Origin: CAADGU01 sp964581605
Lineage (GTDB): Bacteria > Chloroflexota > Anaerolineae > Promineifilales > Promineifilaceae
Direction: 5' to 3'
Assembly: GCA_964581605.1 (NCBI GenBank)
Contig: CAZOPF010000009.1
Location: 27,052 to 91,051 of the forward strand
DNA length: 64,000 nucleotides
Below the pieces are notes generated by a model. That model searched no databases and was not told the DNA's origin. It saw only the letters and a list, made by a program, of their open reading frames with translations. The stretch's first letter is position 1. The number at the start of each line of letters is the position of its first letter. Shown here one piece after another: positions 8,549 through 15,986 of this stretch. Position numbers and translations under genes: made by a program.

Positions 8549-8920
8549 ATGACAAATACGAAATATACACAAGGTATGGAAATCCGGCGGGCTGTGCTGG
8601 GAGAGGCCCACGTAGACCGGGCCGAGGCTAATACAACCGATTTTGATGCCGACTTTCAGCAGTTCATCACCGAAACGGCGTGGGGCACTGTGTGGGCACG
8701 GCCGGGAATGGACCGCAGAACCCGCCACCTTCTGACGATTGCTATAGTGGCGGCCCTGGGCCGGGAACAGGAACTGGCCCTGCACATTCGCGCCACCCGG
8801 CACACAGGCGTTACCCCGGCTGAACTAAAAGAGTTATTTTTGCAAGTGGCCATATACGCTGGTGTGCCGGCGGCGAATACGGCCGTTGCCATTGCCAAAA
8901 AAGTGTTGGCAGAAGAGTAA
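8549..8920 (+). CDS. pcaC: 4-carboxymuconolactone decarboxylase
   Basis: A 123-residue AhpD-like fold protein matching gamma-carboxymuconolactone decarboxylase of the protocatechuate branch of the beta-ketoadipate pathway, which converts 4-carboxymuconolactone to beta-ketoadipate enol-lactone. It shows WGTVWARPGMDRRTRHLLTI and the helix HIRATRHTGVTPAELKEL, both typical of the family, and has the usual length of about 125. It is followed after 2 bases by a cycloisomerase of the preceding pathway step, so both are read from one mRNA. No other protocatechuate genes are in the window. A divergent PadR regulator may sense an aromatic acid. Confidence 0.88.
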   Translation: MTNTKYTQGMEIRRAVLGEAHVDRAEANTTDFDADFQQFITETAWGTVWARPGMDRRTRHLLTIAIVAALGREQELALHIRATRHTGVTPAELKELFLQVAIYAGVPAANTAVAIAKKVLAEE

Positions 8921-8922
8921 AA

Positions 8923-10269
8923 ATGGCCTTTTCCCCCACCGATTCACTGCTATATGCGCCACTATTTGGTGATGAGGAATTGGCCGCACTCTTTAGCGAC
9001 GCAGCATTTCTGCGCCAGATGTTGGCGGTAGAAGCGGCCCTGGCGAAAGTGGAAGGGCAATTGGGCATCATCCCCGCAACGGCCGCCATGCAGATCGCCG
9101 CAGCGGCCAGCGCATTGGCCCCAGACCTGACCCCATTGCAGGCGGGGCTGGAAAAGGATGGCGTGCCGGTCATTGAATTGGTACGGCAGATCAGAGAAGC
9201 AGCAGGCCACCTTGCGGCCGATTATGTCCATTGGGGGGCAACCACGCAGGATATTATGGACACGGCCGTTATCCTGCAAACCCGTGCCGCCCTCGCCTTG
9301 CTGCAATCTCGCCTGGGCACCCTCATCACCTCATTAGCAAATGTGGCCGATCACCATCGCCAGACCCTTATGGCGGGGCGAACTCATGCCCAGTATGCCC
9401 TGCCCATGCCGTTTGGTCTGAAGGTAGCTGGCTGGCTGGCCCCTTTGCTGCGCCACCGGCAGCGGCTGGTGGAATTGCAGCCCCGGCTACTATGTGTGCA
9501 ATTAGGCGGGGCGGTGGGCACATTGGCCGCGTTGGGAGAGCAGGGCACGGCCGTGCAAGCCGCCCTTGCTGATGAACTACAACTGAATCGCCCGCTTATG
9601 CCCTGGCATACCCAACGCGACAATCTGGCAGAACTGGCCGGTTGGCTTTCGCTGCTCACCGGCTCGCTGGCAAAAATGGCCCAAGACATCATCTTGTTGG
9701 CCCAAAGCGAAGTGGGTGAACTACGGGAAACGAGTGATCCCGCACGCGGGGGATCCAGCACCATGCCTCAAAAGAGCAACCCCATCATCAGCGAAACGAT
9801 TATTGCCGCCGCCCGCACCAATGCCGCACTGCTGGCTGCCATGCACCAGGCACAGATTCAAGAACATGAACGAGGCACACACGGCTGGCAGGTGGAATGG
9901 CTCACTTTGCCGCAAATGTTTGCCCTCAGCGGTGCCGCTTTGCAAAAAGCGATCTTCTTGAGTAAACAACTGGTTGTGAATGAAACCCAGATGCGAGCGA
10001 ATGTTATCGCTTCAAATGGCGTAATGCTGGCCGAGGCGCTCACCTTTGCGCTGGCAAAAACAATGGGGCGGGTGGCGGCGAAAGGGTTGGTTCAGGCAGC
10101 CTGCCACGAAGCGATTGCCCGGCAGAGACATCTGGTGGATGTGGTGCAGGCTAAAACGGATGCTCCATTGGATTGGGCATTGCTTAAGGATGAGGGCGCT
10201 TATTTTGGTGCGGCCGATCAATTTATTGACCAGGTATTGGCAGAAGCCGGTGTGGGGCGTCACTCTTGA
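8923..10269 (+). CDS. pcaB: 3-carboxy-cis,cis-muconate cycloisomerase
   Basis: A 448-residue member of the fumarase/aspartase superfamily. The signature loop GSSTMPQKSNP lies at about residues 276-286 and the upstream motif VHWGATTQDIMDTA near 100-115, characteristic of PcaB. The enzyme cyclises 3-carboxymuconate to 4-carboxymuconolactone, the substrate of the pcaC product encoded 2 bases upstream. The length is normal. An adenylosuccinate lyase is less likely because of the TTQDIMDT form and the pcaC neighbour. Confidence 0.9.
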   Translation: MAFSPTDSLLYAPLFGDEELAALFSDAAFLRQMLAVEAALAKVEGQLGIIPATAAMQIAAAASALAPDLTPLQAGLEKDGVPVIELVRQIREAAGHLAADYVHWGATTQDIMDTAVILQTRAALALLQSRLGTLITSLANVADHHRQTLMAGRTHAQYALPMPFGLKVAGWLAPLLRHRQRLVELQPRLLCVQLGGAVGTLAALGEQGTAVQAALADELQLNRPLMPWHTQRDNLAELAGWLSLLTGSLAKMAQDIILLAQSEVGELRETSDPARGGSSTMPQKSNPIISETIIAAARTNAALLAAMHQAQIQEHERGTHGWQVEWLTLPQMFALSGAALQKAIFLSKQLVVNETQMRANVIASNGVMLAEALTFALAKTMGRVAAKGLVQAACHEAIARQRHLVDVVQAKTDAPLDWALLKDEGAYFGAADQFIDQVLAEAGVGRHS

Positions 10270-10364
10270 ACTGTAATCGGTGAGTGTTTGTGGGGAAGGG
10301 ACGGCCGTAGCCGTTACAATTCCCCTCCATGAAAAATCGCCGCCTATTTGCGTTGAGACACAGC

Positions 10365-10756
10365 GCTTATTCAGCCACACCCTGAACGCTCATGGTACCC
10401 CAAAAGAGTATGCAGCGCTGATGGCACGTATCGCCCAAAATGGCCTCAGCAATCCTAAGAGCAGCTTTCTGGCCCGAAAATATCTGGAATGGCCCATGGT
10501 GTTTGCGGACAATCAGGAGTTGTTTAGCAACCTGGGTTACAAAAATGGCTCGCTGCCCGGCATCCTGACAACCGCATATTACGCTTATCCACAAGGGGAA
10601 ACTACCCCCATAGTCGTTATCCTCTTCTTCCACAATCTGCCCAACCGTACCTACCGACAGTAGCGTGATACGCTGCCCCATGATGAGTTCGCTCGCTGGC
10701 TGCTTTATGACCCGCCAGCGATTGAAGCGGTAAGGGCAGCAATCGGTAATCCCTGA
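10365..10756 (+). pseudogene. Remnant of class A beta-lactamase-like serine hydrolase
   Basis: The frame from about 10365 reads LNAHGTPKEYAALMARIAQN, then ARKYLEWPM, then LGYKNGSLPGILTTAYYAYP. This is the C-terminal part of a serine hydrolase of the beta-lactamase-related group, with KNG in the place of the KTG triad. The frame is broken by a TAG at 10661-10663, and translation beyond it in the same frame continues with DTLPHDEFARWLLYDPPAIE to a TGA at 10754-10756. The N-terminal half with the SxxK motif is absent. It is most likely a decayed gene fragment, and TATCGGTAATC-like words flank it at about 10277 and 10742. The exact ancestral family is inferred by eye. Confidence 0.55.
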
Positions 10757-10819
10757 TATGGTTATCGTTACGGCTCTCCGATTCCACCCCTCCTTTACTG
10801 CCCACTTTAGCGCGTATGA

Positions 10820-10831
10820 TATAATACCTCT
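10820..10831 (+). promoter_or_regulatory. Probable leaderless promoter (-10 TATAAT)
   Basis: TATAAT at 10820-10825 is 6 bases before the GTG start of the sensor kinase, leaving no room for a ribosome site. Transcription would begin at the start codon. The -35 is poor (TTTACT near 10794). Confidence 0.5.
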
Positions 10832-13285
10832 GTGATTTTCTGGCCACAGCTCATTGCATTGTTCACCGAGCCACCAGGTAACATTGTTTACTATCTGGTG
10901 ACGCTCTTCGCTTTGCAAGTTGTTTTTGTCATTTCGCTGAGCCAATGGCTGCGTGACAAACGGAATGCTGACGCCTGGCGACATCTGGCCGCGGCCGGAA
11001 CGCTGATTGCCGGGCGGGTGCTGCTGTTGGCCATGGCTTTGCTGCTGGCCGGTGACGTTAACCGGGCAACCTCTTATTTGCTACCATTGGAGCAGGCGTT
11101 AACCAGTATCTCGGCCGTCATGCTGGTTTGGGCGCTGGTTCCCCCCTCGGTCCAACAACCACGCCTGGGCAGTGTTCTGCTTTTGCTCGCGCTATTTATT
11201 CTCACGTTGCTGGCCATTGCGTTTACCATCGCCTGGCAACCATTGGCCGCAGCCGGGGCGGTGTATGCTGAAACCTCACAGGTACAGGTATGGCTGATGC
11301 TGCAAGCAGGCACATATGGTTTGGGGCTGGCGCTCACACTGGTTCACCGGCACACTCGTACCGGTTTATCTCCTTTTATTTTGGGTGTGGCACTGGCTAC
11401 GGCCGTCGCTGCCCTGCTCACCTCTCTCGGCCCAAACCCCAGCGGTACCCAGCTGCTGTTCTGGCTGCGTCTGGGCTATCTGGTTGCGTTGCCGCTTTGG
11501 GCGGTATTGGTTTATCGCCAATCCATCACCCCCTTGTTAGCCACCCAACAGGCCAACCGCCCGGCCGTGCGCCAGTTAACCGACGTACTGAATTTATCGG
11601 CGGCCGTGCTGCAAACAATGGATACCGAAAACCGCGCCCACCAGGCCGTCACCCTCATCGAGCAAATGGTAGACGCCGCTTTTGTGGGCGTGGGCATTTT
11701 CCCGCCTGATAGCCACCAGGTCATTCACCTCACCAGCAACCTGCCCCAGGTTGGCAACAATACGCCTAAAAGCTGGCAGCTCGATCTGGTGGAATGGCCG
11801 CCTTTTCGTGCCGCCATCCGTAAAAAGGAGAGTGTGGAACTACTGCCGGATGGCACGGGGATGCGCCCCTTGCAGGTGTTGTATGCGGCCATTGAAGTGG
11901 GGCCTTTGGGGGCCATGCTGGTAGAGCCGATGTTTATCGCCGAGGAGCCGGTAGGAATGCTGTTGCTGGCCAAGCCAGATGGCCGTCTGCGATGGACCGA
12001 TCGGGAAAAAGCGATCACACCTGCTTTGGCCGCATTTGTGGCGCAGGCGGTCGTCAACACCTATGCCCACCAGCCAACAGCCCAACTTATCTCACCGCCA
12101 GCCACCACACTGCCGATTGGGGAGACGGCCGTCAGCGGACGGCTCATTGCCCTGGAAGCAGAACGGGACCGGCTGGCAGCCGAATTAGACACCACAGCCA
12201 ACCGGGCCGCCCAGGCGGAGTCGCGTGCTGTAGTGGCGCTACAACGCGCTCATGATCTGGCTCATCTGCTTGAAGAGATGGAGCGTGCCAGCCGTGATGA
12301 GCGGATAAACGCTCTGGAGCAGGAAATTGAAACCCTGCGCGAATCGCTGGTGGAGGCGGAGGATGCCATGGCCATAGCGGCCGCTGGCGAAAGTGAACTC
12401 AGCACCGAATGGATTATGCTGACAATTACCCGCTACTCCGGCCAGTTGGAAGAAGCCCAGGCACGCATTGTGGCCCTGGAGACGGAATTGGAGCAGCGTG
12501 AACAAGGCACTTCCGAAGAGCTGTTGGTGGCGCTTATCCAGGAATTACGCACTCCCATGACTTCTATTGGCGGCTTCACGGATTTACTGCTTGGGGAGAC
12601 ATTAGGGATTTTGGGTACCCGACAACGCGACCTGTTGCAACGTGTTCAGGCGAATACCAAACGCATGGGAAGCCTGCTCGACCAGATGCTGCAATTGGTA
12701 TCGGGAAGGGAACAACCCACCCCAACCTATGAAGAAGTGGTGGATGTGCAGGATGTGATTGAAACGGCCGTTACCGGCGTGCTCTCACAGGTACGGGAAA
12801 AGAATCTTCGGCTAGACCTGCATATTCCTCCTATGCTGCCGCCGTTAACCATCCGGCGAAGGGATCTCCATCAAATGTTGACTCATTTACTGCATAATGC
12901 CTGCCAGGCATCAGGCAATAACGGCCGGGTGATGATCACAGCGCAGGCGGCCGCCATTCACCCCCCTACTCATGCCAATGAGTGGCTCCGCTTTTTGCAG
13001 GTGAATGTGTCTGACAGTGGCAGTGGTATCCATCCTGATGATCTGGCGGCCGTTTTTGCCACGCATCACCGGGCAGATGCACCGTTGATCAGAGGGCTGG
13101 GAGAAACCGGAGCGGGGTTAGCTGTGGCCCGCAATCTGGCCCAGGCCAATGGCGGCCGTGTGTGGGTGGAGAGTACCGTAGGCGTAGGCAGCATCTTTTC
13201 GCTGCTTTTCCCACTACCCGGCCCCGATGAGATAATAGTGAACGGGGATACGGCCGCGCCTGCCAATGGAACGGTACGGCCGTGA
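10832..13285 (+). CDS. GAF-containing histidine kinase lacking the acceptor His
   Basis: An 817-residue membrane sensor. The first 220 residues form about seven hydrophobic helices, a GAF-like domain spans about 240-415, and a charged coiled coil spans 430-560. Then come a HisKA-like dimerisation helix and a HATPase domain with the N-box region (LTHLLHNACQAS), G1 DSGSGIHPDD and G2 GETGAGLAVARN intact. In the HisKA motif the usual SHELRTP reads IQELRTPMTS: the codon at 12539-12541 is CAG, so Gln570 replaces the phospho-accepting His. It probably cannot autophosphorylate by the standard route and may be a pseudokinase or scaffold. Translation starts at GTG. The next gene follows 7 bases after the stop. 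Confidence 0.85.
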   Translation: MIFWPQLIALFTEPPGNIVYYLVTLFALQVVFVISLSQWLRDKRNADAWRHLAAAGTLIAGRVLLLAMALLLAGDVNRATSYLLPLEQALTSISAVMLVWALVPPSVQQPRLGSVLLLLALFILTLLAIAFTIAWQPLAAAGAVYAETSQVQVWLMLQAGTYGLGLALTLVHRHTRTGLSPFILGVALATAVAALLTSLGPNPSGTQLLFWLRLGYLVALPLWAVLVYRQSITPLLATQQANRPAVRQLTDVLNLSAAVLQTMDTENRAHQAVTLIEQMVDAAFVGVGIFPPDSHQVIHLTSNLPQVGNNTPKSWQLDLVEWPPFRAAIRKKESVELLPDGTGMRPLQVLYAAIEVGPLGAMLVEPMFIAEEPVGMLLLAKPDGRLRWTDREKAITPALAAFVAQAVVNTYAHQPTAQLISPPATTLPIGETAVSGRLIALEAERDRLAAELDTTANRAAQAESRAVVALQRAHDLAHLLEEMERASRDERINALEQEIETLRESLVEAEDAMAIAAAGESELSTEWIMLTITRYSGQLEEAQARIVALETELEQREQGTSEELLVALIQELRTPMTSIGGFTDLLLGETLGILGTRQRDLLQRVQANTKRMGSLLDQMLQLVSGREQPTPTYEEVVDVQDVIETAVTGVLSQVREKNLRLDLHIPPMLPPLTIRRRDLHQMLTHLLHNACQASGNNGRVMITAQAAAIHPPTHANEWLRFLQVNVSDSGSGIHPDDLAAVFATHHRADAPLIRGLGETGAGLAVARNLAQANGGRVWVESTVGVGSIFSLLFPLPGPDEIIVNGDTAAPANGTVRP

Positions 13286-13292
13286 ATATGTA

Positions 13293-14324
13293 ATGGAGCT
13301 AGAAACACAAGAATCGGAACGGTGGCTCTGGAATGTAATCATCACGCTTGGAGTGGTAGGCACGGTGCTGCTGGCGTTGCTGCTGGCGCAACTAGACCAG
13401 GCCCCCCCATCTGTGCCCACTGCCCCACCGCTTCTCATTGCTGATGTCACCATCATCGCCCCCAGCCAGACGCCGTTACAGGTCATTCCCCTGGTTAGCG
13501 TCACCCCCACTACCACGGCGTTCCCAACTCCTATCCCCACCACCTCCTCGCCATTGCCGGAAGAATGTGGGGCGGTTCCCGTCGGCTGGATACCTACTAG
13601 CGTGGCCGTTGGCGAGAGTTTGATGACGCTGGCTGTCCGCTCTGGAACCTCGGAGGCGGCCATTGTGCGTGCCAACTGTTTACGCCAGGATATGTTATTG
13701 CCAGATATGATTATTTATCTGCCACCGACGCCGCCAACGCGCCAGCCCTGCGGACCACCCGTTTTTTGGGTGCAATATGTGGTGCGGCCGGGGGATACAA
13801 TGTTTTCATTAGCGCTGCATCATGGGACAACGGTTTATGCCATTATTAACGCCAACTGCTTGAGCAGTAGTGGCCTCAGAGCCGGTCAGGTGATCTTCTT
13901 ACCACCTTTGCGCGTAACTGCTACGCCGCTGCCATCGCCTACAGAACGGCCGTCTGCCACCCCGCTGCCCCCAACAAACGCACCTAATCCACCAACGGAT
14001 ACGGCCGCCCCGCCCACCTTCACGCCATCTGCCACGCCCACCAACACAGCAACGGCCACGGTTACGACCGCGCCGCCCACGGCTACGCACACCCCAACTC
14101 CCAGCCAGACTCCCATTTCGCCTACGCCAACAGAGACGGCGACAGCAACGGCCACGGTCACAACTGCGCCCCCCACCGATACACCGACTCTGCCGCCGCC
14201 AACCGATACGCCTACTCTGCCGCCGTCAACCGACACCCCCACGCCCCCACCACCAACGGACACACCTACACCCCTGCCAACTGATACGCCAACGGCCGTA
14301 CCCGTTAATGGGAACCTGAGATAG
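13293..14324 (+). CDS. LysM-type membrane protein with Pro/Thr tail, copy 1
   Basis: A 343-residue protein anchored by one transmembrane helix near the N-terminus (NVIITLGVVGTVLLALLLAQ). Two LysM-like modules follow, around residues 85-145 and 160-205 (VRPGDTMFSLALHHGTTVYA), and then a disordered tail of PTDTPT and TATATVT repeats. Cys residues occur in each module (EECGAVP, RANCLRQ, QPCGPP, NANCLSS), suggesting disulfides outside the membrane. The tail ends PVNGNLR. The likely role is glycan binding at the cell surface. The start is the ATG at 13293, 7 bases after the kinase stop. From 13443 to 14299 the DNA is identical to copy 2. Confidence 0.8.
   Translation: MELETQESERWLWNVIITLGVVGTVLLALLLAQLDQAPPSVPTAPPLLIADVTIIAPSQTPLQVIPLVSVTPTTTAFPTPIPTTSSPLPEECGAVPVGWIPTSVAVGESLMTLAVRSGTSEAAIVRANCLRQDMLLPDMIIYLPPTPPTRQPCGPPVFWVQYVVRPGDTMFSLALHHGTTVYAIINANCLSSSGLRAGQVIFLPPLRVTATPLPSPTERPSATPLPPTNAPNPPTDTAAPPTFTPSATPTNTATATVTTAPPTATHTPTPSQTPISPTPTETATATATVTTAPPTDTPTLPPPTDTPTLPPSTDTPTPPPPTDTPTPLPTDTPTAVPVNGNLR
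13443..14299. repeat. 857-base perfect direct repeat, copy 1
   Basis: Matches 15039-15895 with an offset of 1596 bases; a line-by-line comparison found no difference. The 150 bases before the repeat, which encode the N-terminus and membrane helix, are clearly diverged between the copies, and identity stops abruptly at 14300. This is best explained by recent gene conversion, or by repeat collapse in assembly. Confidence 0.95.
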
Positions 14325-14366
14325 AATAGCAACCATTACAAGCCGTTTTGAACAACGACAATAAAT

Positions 14367-14603
14367 ATGCCTACAAGTTTGAGATTTGGGCCTTATCGGT
14401 TTTTCTTCTACTCTGGTGATTCAGTTGAACCACCTCACGTTCACATCAGACGGGAAAGGTATACAGCCAAATTCTGGCTTACACCTGTACGTTTACAACG
14501 AAGTGGTGGATTTAGCCGTCAGGAAATTAACCATATTCAAAGATTAGTGGAGGAAAATCGGGAAATGCTTTTGAGGGAATGGGATGAACACTTTAATAGC
14601 TGA
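14367..14603 (+). CDS. DUF4160 protein
   Basis: A 78-residue protein of the DUF4160 family, recognised by GPYRFFFYSGDSVEPPHVHI and the following AKFWLTPVRL strand, with a C-terminal helix rich in Glu/Arg. Members are usually encoded with DUF2442 partners and are suspected toxin-antitoxin-like or small regulatory pairs; the function is unproven. It overlaps the DUF2442 gene by 20 bases. The pair lies exactly between the two conversion-linked LysM genes, which suggests insertion during or after the duplication. Confidence 0.88.
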   Translation: MPTSLRFGPYRFFFYSGDSVEPPHVHIRRERYTAKFWLTPVRLQRSGGFSRQEINHIQRLVEENREMLLREWDEHFNS

Positions 14604-14889
14604 AATTTCTATGATTAAGGCAACAGGTGTTATTGTCAGTGAGGACACTTTAACTGTGGAGTTGGCCGACGGCCGTACCGTTTCTGTACCTCTGGCCTGG
14701 TATCCACGCTTGTTGCAAGGAAACTCCGAAGAGCGTAACCACTGGGAATGGATCGGGGACGGCGAAGGCATCCACTGGCCTTATCTCGATGAAGATATTA
14801 GCGTGGAAGGTCTTGTCTTAGGTCGACGTTCTGGCGAAAGTCAGCGTTCTTTGCAGCGTTGGCTAGATAGTAGACATCAATCTGATTGA
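14584..14889 (+). CDS. DUF2442 protein
   Basis: A 101-residue DUF2442 family protein with the typical ELADGRTVSVPLAWYPRL core and EWIGDGEGIHWPYLDEDISV. It is the partner of DUF4160, which it overlaps at the start. Its TGA stop shares a base with the ATG of the second LysM gene (TGATG), so that gene is read by re-initiation from this one. A role in a toxin-antitoxin-like pair is a family-level guess. Confidence 0.88.
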   Translation: MNTLIAEISMIKATGVIVSEDTLTVELADGRTVSVPLAWYPRLLQGNSEERNHWEWIGDGEGIHWPYLDEDISVEGLVLGRRSGESQRSLQRWLDSRHQSD

Positions 14890-15914
14890 TGGATATAGAA
14901 ACGCACGAATCGGAACGGTGGTATTGGAATGTAATTATCACCCTTGGTGTGGTAGGCACAGTGTTGCTGGCACTGCTACTGGCACAACTGGATACAACAC
15001 CATCAGCAGCACCACCCCCATTTCCTGTCCTTATCGCCGATGTCACCATCATCGCCCCCAGCCAGACGCCGTTACAGGTCATTCCCCTGGTTAGCGTCAC
15101 CCCCACTACCACGGCGTTCCCAACTCCTATCCCCACCACCTCCTCGCCATTGCCGGAAGAATGTGGGGCGGTTCCCGTCGGCTGGATACCTACTAGCGTG
15201 GCCGTTGGCGAGAGTTTGATGACGCTGGCTGTCCGCTCTGGAACCTCGGAGGCGGCCATTGTGCGTGCCAACTGTTTACGCCAGGATATGTTATTGCCAG
15301 ATATGATTATTTATCTGCCACCGACGCCGCCAACGCGCCAGCCCTGCGGACCACCCGTTTTTTGGGTGCAATATGTGGTGCGGCCGGGGGATACAATGTT
15401 TTCATTAGCGCTGCATCATGGGACAACGGTTTATGCCATTATTAACGCCAACTGCTTGAGCAGTAGTGGCCTCAGAGCCGGTCAGGTGATCTTCTTACCA
15501 CCTTTGCGCGTAACTGCTACGCCGCTGCCATCGCCTACAGAACGGCCGTCTGCCACCCCGCTGCCCCCAACAAACGCACCTAATCCACCAACGGATACGG
15601 CCGCCCCGCCCACCTTCACGCCATCTGCCACGCCCACCAACACAGCAACGGCCACGGTTACGACCGCGCCGCCCACGGCTACGCACACCCCAACTCCCAG
15701 CCAGACTCCCATTTCGCCTACGCCAACAGAGACGGCGACAGCAACGGCCACGGTCACAACTGCGCCCCCCACCGATACACCGACTCTGCCGCCGCCAACC
15801 GATACGCCTACTCTGCCGCCGTCAACCGACACCCCCACGCCCCCACCACCAACGGACACACCTACACCCCTGCCAACTGATACGCCAACGGCCGTGCCTA
15901 CACCCACACCGTAG
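14889..15914 (+). CDS. LysM-type membrane protein with Pro/Thr tail, copy 2
   Basis: A 341-residue paralogue of the protein at 13293. It has the same layout: one membrane helix, two Cys-containing LysM-like modules and a Pro/Thr-rich tail. Only the first 50 residues differ (MDIETHESERWYWN against MELETQESERWLWN) and the last few (AVPTPTP). The start is the ATG at 14889, overlapping the DUF2442 stop. Identical third codon positions over 857 bases next to a diverged N-terminus point to gene conversion. Surface glycan binding is inferred. Confidence 0.8.
   Translation: MDIETHESERWYWNVIITLGVVGTVLLALLLAQLDTTPSAAPPPFPVLIADVTIIAPSQTPLQVIPLVSVTPTTTAFPTPIPTTSSPLPEECGAVPVGWIPTSVAVGESLMTLAVRSGTSEAAIVRANCLRQDMLLPDMIIYLPPTPPTRQPCGPPVFWVQYVVRPGDTMFSLALHHGTTVYAIINANCLSSSGLRAGQVIFLPPLRVTATPLPSPTERPSATPLPPTNAPNPPTDTAAPPTFTPSATPTNTATATVTTAPPTATHTPTPSQTPISPTPTETATATATVTTAPPTDTPTLPPPTDTPTLPPSTDTPTPPPPTDTPTPLPTDTPTAVPTPTP
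15039..15895. repeat. 857-base perfect direct repeat, copy 2
   Basis: Second copy of 13443-14299. The first mismatch after the repeat is at 15896 (G against A at 14300). The downstream sequences are unrelated. Confidence 0.95.
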
Positions 15915-15986
15915 CAGGATATTCGGCAAATTGACAGTTCCTCCTTGCCTTGTCTGGCCCTCTCAACTGTGCCACAATAACCTGCT

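Noticed and set aside
10367..10984. 205-codon minus-strand frame across the pseudogene and kinase start
   Set aside because: No recognisable domain; it crosses the promoter and start of the sensor kinase and lies opposite a protein-like plus frame.
13886..15962. Long Gly/Val-rich open frames on the minus strand opposite the LysM tails
   Set aside because: They are the antisense of PTDTPT/TATATV codons. The low-complexity GVSVGGG-type composition is forced by the plus-strand repeat, and no ribosome site is present.
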